From: Paramacrobiotus metropolitanus
Lineage: Eukaryota; Tardigrada; Eutardigrada; Parachela; Macrobiotidae
Direction of reading: 5' to 3'
NCBI RefSeq assembly: GCF_019649055.1
Contig: NW_026570258.1
Location: forward strand, 558,001-622,000
Length of the DNA: 64,000 nt
This document shows, piece after piece, positions 47,942 to 58,911 of the stretch; the first letter of the stretch is position 1; each line of letters opens with the position of its first letter. Under the pieces are notes generated by a model that was given only the letters and a program-made list of their open reading frames with translations, did not search any database and was not told where the DNA came from. Both the position numbers and the translations under genes were made by a program.

Positions 47942-49104
47942 ATTCAGGGAAATCTGTATCTACTCCTTCATTTTGCCATAAATTACTGGATACAATGAGG
48001 AAAATATGTCATAATGTTCCTGAAGCGAAGGAGAGAGCGCGAGAAAAATGCTGTGTAATATGATTAAGTCAACATACAGCGTTGTACAAGGTAAAGTGAA
48101 TGTAAACACGATGAATGTCGCACTACTGTGCAGCTGGGAATAAAATGCAGACGCTTCCTTTGGGATCGATTTCTAGAAGTCCAGAATCTGGTCGTGCGGA
48201 TTGGTAAAAGATTGTGAGAATCAGCCAAATAAATAATCTCTAAGAACCGGTAAACGTTGCACGTTACTTTTTAGAGAAAAATCTATCTAATCCGAAATGG
48301 GCTAACAGAATCAGTTTGATGCGTGCCTTGCGACCAGTTCCGTTAGAAATTAAAATAGACTTCATGAAAACAGTTGCGCCATAAATCGAAAAAAGGTAAC
48401 CAAACAGCGTAAAATTCTTACAATTTTTAGCAGCTTAGAAATTATTAGCAGAACTCGTTTCTAATCCAACAGAAATACTTCTCCTTAATGTAGAAAAAAT
48501 CTCTGTTCGTAGGATACTTCAGGCGGCTTTCTAGTTGCATTTTTCTGCGCAATTACTGTAGAGTAACCGTACAGTTGACGGCTTTTTCTATAGCTTAGAG
48601 TTTAGACAAACGTACGCTGTACGAAGCTAGGAGCACGTTCACCATTCAGCTCTAATGATTTTGGTTGTTTTTTTAACGTTTAAATTTAACCCATTTTAAA
48701 TAGAGTGGATGATGTTGTTTTTAGATCGCTTTAATGGCTAATGGCTAACGCCTTAATAAAAGACTAGTCACATTACCATTCACATACAGCAATAATATGA
48801 TGCCTAGCTGCGTAGTCGCAGGCACTGCAGGCAACCTAAGTATGTGAGCGAAATGCAGTCGGTCCTGAGCCAGTTGAACGTTTTCAAGTACGTACCTAGT
48901 ACAGGGTAGTAGAGCCCATTTCGTACAAAAAAGCTGGCAATTGCAGGGTTTAACGGTCTACAGTACTTTAGCTCGTACATTATGCTTAAACTGCGGCTGC
49001 TGCCAGAGAAAAAAATAATAGCAAGGGTCAGACTACAGACTATCCAGATAGAGTCGCTACTCAAACAACTGGAGCATGCAACAATCATCCACTATTATTG
49101 CGCC
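47942..49104. other. Spacer upstream of B2, shared promoter-side segment
   Basis: 48058-48215 (AAAGTGAATGTAAACACG, then GGGAATAAAA and ATCGATTTC) aligns with 51398-51545 upstream of B3, about 120-270 bp before each start codon. The rest of the spacer shows no gene. Confidence 0.5.
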
Positions 49105-51266
49105 CTAACTATTATTACGTCCAAGATTCGTTCCGAACGAAACAGTTGAAGTCAATCCGCTTCCCTCTCGGGTTTCCCTCACCTGTAGGATGAAAGTGCC
49201 ATAGGAGAATAAAACTCCTATCATCTGCAAGAATTTTTGATTAATCAGTTTACTGAACTAAAAAATGGGATAGCGGTTACCGTGCCGATAAAGGATCGAT
49301 TAACTATAACGATACCAGCCAAGGAGAACCCAGCCGGTTTGTGGGTCACGCGATAAAGGTGACCGAGCAGCTGCCCCCGTCTCCCTTGATCGGTTTCTTG
49401 GTCGATCAACCGGTGCATCTCGCGAGAAATATCCGCCTGAGAAATGATTATGTATGTGTTTTTTAGCAAGAACGCTATTTACAGAGATGTTTGTGAACTA
49501 AATATGTCCACCACGTAAGTTTCCAGTACCTTTGAAAAACATTTCACTTAATAAAGTTGTGGAATTAAAACAGTGTAGTCAACGCTATTTGTTGCGTGAG
49601 GGCAAAAATGTGGTATGTGGATTTATCAGAAGTTACAAACACCTCGCTTTGCCTCATAAAATTTACGGGTTTTAGCATATTCTGCCTGCTGACAAATTTA
49701 TCTACACACGTGAACAATGCTAGACAGAATGCATCAATCACTAAGTATTATACAACGATTTCGGCTTGCTTCAAAAATTGCCTTACCTGTTCGTGCACAT
49801 AAATCAGAACCAGTGTCGCGATAATCACAACGAACGACAAGAACAGTACGCTCTGAATTTGTGTTCCCACTTGGAAAGTGCTACCGCCTTCACCGGCCAG
49901 ATTATTGATCAGCCACAATATTTACGCGCTATGCATAGATTGCGCGTATTACGTACGTACGTGTTACGACGTACGTGTTGCCTGTTCCGTTTCGTACGAT
50001 GTGCTGTTCTTATCTAACGCATTTGATCGCTAATTGCATCCACGATTCTGGTCTAACTGATGAGTCTGAAGTTTCTAACTTCAACTAAATCTGTGAGCTT
50101 GTTTCTAGCTGAAAGGTCGTGTGACTCTAGGTTAGAAGGAAGTTCATATCTCGTTCTGTTCTGTTCTGTTTGTTCGTTCGTTCGGTTTGGTGATTAAACA
50201 TTTGGGAAGTTCCTGAGTGTTTTGGTTTCGGTAACTTTCGTTAGGCACAGCAATCCGCTCGTACCTAGCGGAAGTAGGCAGTAGTACCACTTACGGAGTC
50301 CAGAGCATATTCCCACTCTACCGATTGAGTAGGTTTGGTCATCTAGTGCGGTCGTCGCGGTGCGACTTCCGCATAGCATGTCAATATCCACATCACAATT
50401 TGAAAGTAGAATAACAGAAGAAGACTCCCCAGCTCCTGCGCTAAACTGTCGATCAGATCGCACATGTTTAAATGATCCTGCATGCGGTCACTGGGAATGG
50501 CTTCATCTTTCGTCAAAACCAACCGGTCCTGGATGCGAAACGCCACCCGCCCAACGAGGGAAAACACCACGAAACCCCACATGATAATGTAATACGTCGA
50601 TCCTACGTGCAGCGTCGATTGCAGTGCAAAGTTTAGATATCGCGTTGCGGGTACGGTTTGAAAAACGGTGATCCCGTACGCTTTGTACCACAGGTTGGCT
50701 TCCGCATCCGACGTCATCGCCATCAGATCTTTTGCTGATATAATGTTCTGATGCACCCACATAGTCAGCCACCCTGCCATTATTAAGCTCACCGCGCTTA
50801 TTAACGGCGCTTCGCACTCACTGCAATATTGTTGTTCATAAGTGCGAATCTGCTGTACTGAAACTTTGATATGCTTCCAGTTTTTGGCGACGAGAGCCGC
50901 CGATAAAAAGGCGACTATTTCGCCTTGAATAAAACACACAGTCTGGATGAAGTTATCCAGTGATCCGGTTAACTGCTGCTGAAAAAGGGGAATGGTGATG
51001 GCGCCTAGATGAACGGCCTTAAGGACCGTGAAGGTCACAATCCAGGAATACGACACAACCGTCTGTGAAACAGATTTGGTTTTGTCGTATAAGGGGCACA
51101 CTCCGGCTATTTTCAGCACAACCGTCCAGGAAGCCAGTACGACATCCAGGAAGCGTGTGACAGGTTTTCCGCCAGGCTTGCTTACATCAACTGATCTTGG
51201 AGTTAGTCGTGCATCGGACAGAGAACGACATAGCGGTGCCATGCCGGACAGCGCATTGTGAAACAT
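49105..51266 (-). pseudogene. Gustatory-receptor-like B3, split by SINE
   Basis: Exon 1 is in two pieces, 51266-50382 and 49915-49787, separated by a 460-bp insertion bounded by CAATAT on both sides. Without the insertion the frame runs on smoothly (QIVMWI-LWLINNLAGEGG) to the HEQ donor. Exon 2 (49436-49281) and exon 3 (49224-49105) are intact and end in MIGVLFSYGTFILQVRETRE. The uninterrupted gene would encode about 429 aa, like B2 and B4. With the insertion, translation runs into the element and stops 13 codons later, before TM6 is complete. It is therefore a pseudogene on this haplotype. There are no other stops or frame changes, so the insertion is probably recent and could be polymorphic. 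Confidence 0.82.
49922..50381 (-). mobile_element. 460-bp SINE-like insertion in B3
   Basis: Flanked by 6-bp repeats CAATAT (49916-49921 and 50382-50387). Read on the minus strand the 5' part contains TCAATCGGTAGAGTGGGAAT and GCTCTGGACTCCGTAAG, which look like the D-arm and anticodon-arm of a tRNA, suggesting a tRNA-derived promoter. The body carries short tandem runs (GTTCTGTTCTGTTCTGTTTG, TTCGTTCGTTCG on the plus strand). It has no open frame of note and is similar to 32.8-33.0 kb. The class assignment rests on size, repeats and the tRNA-like head. Confidence 0.6.
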
Positions 51267-51860
51267 GGGAACGAAGGTTTTTCACAGCAACCCAATTTTT
51301 CATCCCCAACCAATAGCATTAATTACGGATACGACCAGGTAGGCCACATTGTTCTTAAAGCCAACGATCGGGCGCGATGAGAATGTTGAATAAGTCAACA
51401 GACATCTTTGCACAAGGTTAAGTGAATGTAAACACGGAGAAGCCGCACACCATGTGAACTGGGAATAAAAACGCATGTGCTTCCAATGGGATGGATTTCC
51501 TGGAGTGCAGATTGTTGTGATACCGTGTGCGAATTGGTACGATACGCGAGAGAAGTTATGATACAGTACACCGTACATTCTATTGTATATTTTGGAAGTG
51601 TTTGAAATACGTAGAACCCGTTGTTCAATAAACCTGGCTTACAGAGAAAAGTAATAGTACTGTATCTATATAGAACGAATTGGTGCAAGCTGTTCAAGGC
51701 ACAGCTTTAAGGTTGCAGTTCTGTTTCGGGTTTATGCACAGCGGTTGCAATACACAACCATTTTTGTAATAATTCGGTAGGCAGCCAATAAAGGAGCACT
51801 TCCTAACAAAGTTTGTGTTTAAATTGAAAAATGGCGAATCCCGTGCTCGCGTCGGCGAAT

Positions 51861-53364
51861 TTAAGTGGTGGTAACGTTCCGTAGTTCAGCGTAATTCAAC
51901 AATTTTCCTTCGTTGCGTGTTTCTTTTAATTGTAGAATGAAGGTGCCGTACGAAAACAGAACCCCTATCATCTGCAAAAACCAGATACAATTTACCTGCT
52001 GAACGGTTACACATGCCGTGCATGCTAAGGCAACCTTTCCACGCAGTATTATGGCATTAAGTGATGTTTACCGTGGCAATGAACGATCGATTGACCATAA
52101 TAATCCCAAACAGAGAAAAGCCGGTTGGTTTGTAGGTAACGCGATAAAGATATGCGGATAGCTCCAAACGCTTTTCCCGGCTTGATTCGCGGTCGGTTAA
52201 TTCTTCGATCTCCGCCGAAATGTCCGCCTGTACAATTAGAAAATACACTTGATAAAGAACATTTAAAAATTTATTAAAGTAATCGTATGTATTTAAAATA
52301 ATGCTTAATCGGAATTGCACGATCACCGTTATTACGTTCATTACCTGTTCTTGCGAAAAAATCATTGCGAAGGTCACAACGGTCGCCAGGTACATAAGAA
52401 ACACGGCGCTTTGGACTTGCAGTCCCGATGATAACACAGTCTTATTGGCAAACTCATTGATAATCCACACAATCCACACCATGATAACAAAGTAGAACAG
52501 GAGTAAAAAAGCACCACACTGCTCGGAAAATAACCCTATCAGATTGCACATTTCCCGATGATCGCGCATCAGCCGAAGCAGCACCACGTCGTCTGGATTA
52601 TCCAAGAGGTTTTTCTTAATACGATAACAGATCTGGCCAATGGTTAAGAAGAGCACGACGCAAAACATCCCGATGCAATGGAAAGCCAGCATATGCAGAG
52701 TGTACAGTGTGAAATAAATGGACTGCATGCACTCCGTTTGGAACAGCGTGATTCCGTACGAGTCTTTCCAATATTTTGCCGCTGTTCCGACAATCGCCGT
52801 AAACGTTGGTTGAGTCGCCCAGGATGTGGTTAACTCGTACAGCCAGATGCCGAACCAACCCAGCACCAACATGCCGGAAGTCACTACCAGCCATGATTCC
52901 TTTCGTTCTCTTAAATATTCCCTTTCAAATATTCGGATTTTTGCCACGCCGTTCCTTATTGCACACCATTTTGTTGCAATGAGAACAGCCGAAAGGAAAG
53001 CTGCGACATCGCCTTGCTTGTAGCATAGGGAATTAAGAATGCTGTCGAGAGTTCCGCTAGCGTCACGGATGAACAACGGGATGGTGATGGCCGTGACGTG
53101 GATGAGTTTCATGGTGGTGAACAGTGCAACCCACGAATACGGGATGATTAATTTGGAACTGGAAATGCCGGCGGGATTATCGCGTAACGGACAAATGCCG
53201 ATGATTTTGAGAAATAACATCCAAAAGTCAATTAGAATATTTAGATACCAGCTAAAGGCGGTTCGGGGTTGTTTGTCGGAGTTTTTGGCGCCACCGCCTT
53301 GTGTATACAAGATCCTCATGGTTTGACCAGACATGCGATGGAAAAGTATTCGAATCCTACGCAT
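51861..53364 (-). CDS. Gustatory-receptor-like 7TM protein B4
   Basis: Exons 53364-52345, 52227-52072 and 51971-51861, phase-0 introns, 428 aa. Intron 1 happens to be open, so the frame runs through it, but the HEQ/SQEQ donor (GTAATG) and the acceptor before ADISAEIEEL match B1-B3 exactly. I chose the start at 53364 because it makes exon 1 the same length (1020 bp) as in B2; in-frame Met codons also exist at 53469, 53334 and 53319. Features: KIIGICPL, SWVALFTTMKLIHVTAITIP, YGITLFQ, MRDHREMCNLIGLFSEQCG, loop GFSLFGIIMVNRSFIAT and TM7 SYGTFILQLKE. It is the most diverged of the three minus-strand copies. Predicted chemoreceptor channel subunit. Confidence 0.78.
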
Positions 53365-54712
53365 GCCTAGTGATACACACCCAAATCTAATTTCTTTGCT
53401 GATTAATGACTGCTGACGTAAATCAAGTAGCATACAGAACTGCACTGTTATCTTCGCAGTAGTGCGCAACGAAATTTCGTTGACAATTTTGCTATGGTGT
53501 GACCTGCGTATACGCGTTGTACTGCTCTGTGCAGCGCTGCAACAACCGTCCTACGCAATCTGCACACGGCACCATCACAATTAAAACGTGCAACTCTCTA
53601 GGGAATTTAAAGCATCCCTCAGTCTGCGAGCGATGCCGCTATGGGGCTCCCGTTACTAGTGGGAGCCGTTCGAAGCAGTACCGACACTGAGAGCCGTTCG
53701 GAGCAGAAAACCGACAGAAGTACCGCCACTGGGGACTTCGATCGAGCTCTAAGAAGGGACCACACGGCAGACCTTGCCCCTACAGAGAGCCCAAGAAAGC
53801 TCGATGCAGAAAAATTCATGGGCGTCCTTGATAATTAACTGATGGACTACTGGCTACATGTTTTACGGTTTTTGCTGAAGCCTTTCATGTAAGCGCGTTT
53901 CCGTACACAGGGAAACATTAAGCAATCGGTCAATCGATCCACGAGAGAAAACGATCGCGGCCATGACGTCTCGCGATACTGTACTACATTTTACACAACC
54001 GCTCATCTTGGAGGTTGTGTTCCCACTCCTCTCTCTCATTCAGTTACGCGTCCAGATTTAGCCGCAAAACTGGTTTAGGCGTATATACATTCGAAATTTC
54101 CTTCCGTTAAATTAATACAAGTTATTGCAACTGCGATCAGAAGTTTATCACATAACACGCCGCATGGAAGCCAGCGGTTGTTAGAAAAGCAATGTACAGT
54201 TATACCGGTTGTTGAGAAATACCAAAGTGCAGATACGGCCACTAATCCATAATATATTCTTACTTACGTGCTGCATTTCTGCGAGTACTTACTATGCATG
54301 AGCATTAACAGGTTAGTGGTAATCAAGACGGTAATGGTATTAACCATGGTGACTAAAGGTCAGGGCGATCGTGTAAAGTACAAAGAAGACTGTGTCACAA
54401 AGCGCTTCAGAGTGCAGTTGTTCCGCGCACGGCATGCCTGGACAGTTTCAAAAGGTTCAAAAGGACTGCGCTCAGGCACTGTAGTAATTAGATTGTTTTG
54501 CTGATAATCACAAAATCAGGAGGTTTAAAGTTTAAACCGAGAAAATACCATTCTAAAGTGTTGCACGGCAGATATGCGTTCGTGCACAGTTACTACTGTA
54601 GTAATAAAATTAGACGACCACTTGCATGGTTTTATCAACGACTGCCGTATTTTCTTTCCCTTTGTATAAATAATTAATTGTTAGGAGACGCATTTCCACT
54701 TTCTGCGGCATC
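53365..54712. other. Spacer between B4 and A5
   Basis: B4 and A5 diverge from this region, so it should contain both promoters. Short repeats GAGCCGTTCGGAGCAG / GAGCCGTTCGAAGCAG-like occur near 53660-53720. No gene is supported. Confidence 0.4.
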
Positions 54713-55227
54713 ATGGAAAAAACAGCAACATCAACCATGATATTAGTGGTTTTCAGCAGCGTTACTGCACCTGTACATTGTTATGTGCACACTCTTGATC
54801 TAATGATAACTCCTCCCGAAAATCTTTCCCGTTACAGAATCAGCGGTAAAATGAACTGCAGCTTAATAAGAATTGGTATGTATTGCAAGTGCTTTTATTT
54901 TGTAGAATTTAACGAAAGCCTAATAACTACCAGCCTATGTGTGGAAGGAAATTTAACCCGTGACCAGCAGGAGCGCCTCCAGCGCTTTTCAGACTATGAG
55001 AAAACAATGGGCTACGTCGGGTTTGACCTGATGGCACACATTACTGGTCCGTCTTCAGAAGCGCAAACGGAGCACCTCATGGAATTCGAGGTCCTTCAAA
55101 AGCTGCCAGCCAGCATAGGCTGGCATGATGTCACGGTGCTGTCCAGTAATCATTCGATCAGCGAATTAGAATCCGCACTCGAGTATGCCTGGGAAATTCA
55201 ATTGGGTGAGGAAATACAGTTTGGTTA

Positions 55228-58200
55228 GGCCAGGGTCAAAAAGAGGGAGGGAAAACTAAAGGAAGGGATTTTGAGTGGTCAAAAAGAGGGAGGGAAAACT
55301 AAAAGGAAGGGATTTTGAGTGGTCAAAAAGAGGGAGGGAAAACTAAAGGAACTGGATTTTGAGTGGTCAAAAAGAGGGAGGGAAAACTAAAGGAAGGGAT
55401 TTTGAGTGGTCAAAAAGAGTAAGGGAATTTCTATGGTAAGAAAAGGAAGGGAATTTGGGCGATACTAAAATTTGAAAAAGTACAAAGCAAGCAAAATTTG
55501 AGCAAAACAAACTTTTCAAGTACTACCTCCGGAAGCTGTTACTGCGTAATAGCTTCAAATATAGTGGTAGTCTTCCACTTTACAAAAAAAGTTATGTCAG
55601 ATTTTCTCCGCAGGTTTGGTTTTGGATGCTATAATTATGGAACGTTTTTATGTTCAAAAGTAAGTACTTACTTACAAAATAGACACATTTAGCTCGTTTT
55701 GTAACTACGCACCCGAGCGAAGCGAGCTTTTTTCTTAAACAAGCTGACGAGCAAAACGAGCCCGCGCGTCTAATTGATGACATTTGAGTACCTTGTTCTC
55801 TCAATCGGAAAATACCCCAGAACTTTGGGTCACTGCGTGACCTTTGGGTCGCCAACGATTTTTTTAGCTGATACGCAACTGCAGCGTGCCGTTTCACTCA
55901 CGTTTTGATCAACACGGAATTCACAAGTTCTAAAGCAGCCATTTTTTCTCCAGTATTCATCCGCATTAATTTTGTGGTTTTGTTGGGCTTTTGGCTTTAT
56001 TGCTTTCACAATAAAGTGTGCGTTTGGGTGCCCTCTGCGTCATGTTCTGACAAAACGAAATATCTAAATGTATAATATACTCTGTACCTATTCATCTCAT
56101 CATTCTCATTACTTATATAAATAGGTAATCTGATTTCCTCACTAACAAAATACTTCCCACTTTCATATCTAAACAAGCAAAAATGTTCACTAATAAGAAG
56201 CTCTACAGATCTAAGTACAAAGCTACATCTTTGAGCATATGAGCTGTAAGGTACGTAAAATTTACGTTCTGTACTGCTCAAATGCGCTGATTCAATATAG
56301 AAAAAATAAAAAAAAGGGTTACTAGATACCCAGTTGTTAAATATTGAAGTATAAGACAATTAGACAATCCTAGATATGTAGATTTAATCATTCAAAAAGC
56401 TTAATTTGAAAAAGCTGATAAGCTTGATTTCTAATTACCAGTACAGGCTAATTTGAAGTTGTTTTTAAATTCACAAATCGACCAGCATTTTTAATACTTA
56501 GATCAGAACATTATAAGTTTGAAAACTGATTGCGAAACTAAAACAATAAATATATCTAGAATTATGGTGCAAATTCCGAAATTAATTTGGCGTGTTAAAC
56601 GTGAAAAACATACAGGGGTGCTACGCGAAGTTCGGGCAGTTGGATAAAATAAATCCTACAGTATTCCAGTTGGTCTTTTAGTTTTCTGTTTTGCACTTTT
56701 CTAGTGGAACTTTTCATGGCAGATTTAATGATACCAAAATTGGATCCGTTGAGTCTGTCAGTAACGAGTTGGGCGCTTAATAACGGGGAGGAGCAGTGGG
56801 CGTTTTAGGGATGGTTATTACAGCCTTTATAAAAAATTCCCCAAACGATATTTTTGCACGCCATTTTCTGGAAACGTTTGAGTGGTCCAACGGTGTCTTT
56901 TTTGGGTTAGGAAAAGAATCTCGCGTCATCGGTGATCGAGATTACCTCGACACAACTTGTATCTCCCATAGACTTATATGTTGTAACGTACCTAACGAAG
57001 GATGGGGTTGCCTAGCACAGAGACTTAAGTAACTTCGAGCTGACATATTTCGTGGGTGGAACGTGGTCCACATTAAACGATTTTAACGTTTTAATGCATA
57101 TCTACTGCTGAGGTGGGGAGAGGAAAGCGCCAGATAATTGGAGGCAAAAGCTAACAAAGCGACTGGGAAAAAAAGTTATGGTTGCCGTTTGAGTTTGCTA
57201 GACCAGCTTGTCTCTGGCAAAGTGGGTGGATTGAAGCATTTAAACTATCTCTCAGTATCCTAGAGATGAGATTTTGCAAAAAACAGTCGTCGAAAACTTC
57301 ACTGGGTTGCAGGGCAAGCGTGCACAAAGGGTCACTCTCCACTTTTACTATGCCCACAGTTACATCGCAAAGGTCACGTAAATTAGGTTGTAATCGAACG
57401 ATCTGAGATACATTTCGCAAGAGCCTTAAATGGCGAACACGTCAGACGTATGTATTTTGGATAAAAATGTCAACGGAATTTTTAAACAAATTATAATTCG
57501 GAGGAAGACTCTCACGGTACATGGGTCCAACAGAATTCTAAAACTGGTCTGCTCTAGTTTCGGACGCACTGCAATTCGAAACACGCTCTTAGCGTAAGGA
57601 ACGATAATCCAAAAGATGGTAGACACATACGGCAATACTATAAAATTGTAATGATTCAGTCAATTGTGATGGGTGACCTGTGGTAGATTTCGGAAAAAAG
57701 TGCCCGAACTTGGCGTAGCACATATGTATATAACGTAGATACAGAATGTATTGAAAAAATAATATAAATACCAGATTTTGGTTCGAAAATTACCTGAATG
57801 CTTAAAAGTTGATTTAAAATAAGTTGATTTAAAATCAATTGCCAATAATTTTTAGAAAGTAAAACCTTCAAATTAAAAATTTGAAGCCTAGCCTTCAATT
57901 TTACCTAGCCTTCAATTTCACTTTGATTTCTACATTTTATACCGGCAGACAAAATTTGATGGACATCATTTTTTCTGAATTACGAAATATTTTAAAAAAT
58001 CAAAGTCACATAAAAAAATCATGTTCAAGTGGTTTTTTGAAAACTAATTCAATGACCGAAAAATATCGGCTACGATTCTTGACTCGTGTGCGACGATCTC
58101 CTATGCAGCCCTAACCCAATACTGCGGTTTTAACCTTGAGTAGACTGTTTAAAAATTTAGGGATGTCAGGAGTACTTCAGTTCAACTTAGCAGATCAAAC

Positions 58201-58911
58201 TGCGTATATACAGTGGAAACATTGGTGCCGACCTCGGGTACCCAGGTTTGAGGTCACCTGGTGCACCAATTTGTAACGGCGCTCACGTTTATGCATACAG
58301 AACTCTTTGACTCTTACAGAATTTAAACTCTTACAGAGTCTGACTCACCATGTTTATTTACGTAGGAATAAAAAATCGTTGGCGACCAAAAGGTCACGCA
58401 GTGACCCAAAGTTCTGGGGTACTCTCCGATTGAGAGACCATTCAAATGTCATCAATTAGACGCGCGGGCTCGTTTTGCTCGTCAGCTTGTTAAAGAAAAG
58501 CTCGCTTCGATCGGGTGCGTAGTTACAAAACGAGCTAAATGTGTCTAATTTGTAAGTAAGTACTTACTTTTGAACATAAAAACGTTCCATAATTATAGCA
58601 TCCAAAACCAAACCTGCGGAGAAAATCTGACATAACTTTTTTTGTAAAGTGGAAGACTACCACTATATTTGAAGCTATTACGCAGTAACAGCTTCCGGAG
58701 GTAGTACTTGAAAAGTTTGTTTTGCTCAAATTTTGCTCGCTCTGTAGTTTTTCAAATTTTAGTATCGCCCAAATTCCCTTTCTTTTCTTACCATAGAAAT
58801 TCCCTTCCTCTTTTTGACCACTCAAAATCCCTTCCTTTAGTTTTCCCTCCGTCTTTTTGACCAAAGAAAATCCCTCCCTTTAATTTTCCCTCCCTCTTTT
58901 TGACCCTGGCC
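55228..58911. mobile_element. 3.7-kb foldback element FB-c with 9-bp target duplication
   Basis: GTTTGGTTA flanks both ends (55219-55227, 58912-58920). Termini are GGCCAGGGTCAAAAAGAGGG and its complement. The arms, 55228-55865 and 58370-58911, are inverted copies of each other; each starts with tandem 43-bp units around GGTCAAAAAGAGGGAGGGAA (five on the left, three on the right), which explains the unequal length. The interior (55.9-58.3 kb) is AT-rich with no transposase that I can name. Arms made of tandem repeats plus a 9-bp duplication match the Foldback/Mutator-like structure. It lies in intron 2 of A5, 22 bp after the donor. Confidence 0.88.

Noticed and set aside
52057-53469. Taking B4 as a single 470-codon exon
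   Set aside because: The open stretch between 52344 and 52228 has a proper donor and acceptor at the exact family positions and would insert an unrelated segment; it is read as an intron.
55498-58864. Identical peptide (GSCYCVIASNIVVVFHF) on plus and minus strands
   Set aside because: It lies in the inverted arms of FB-c and no transcript structure supports it.
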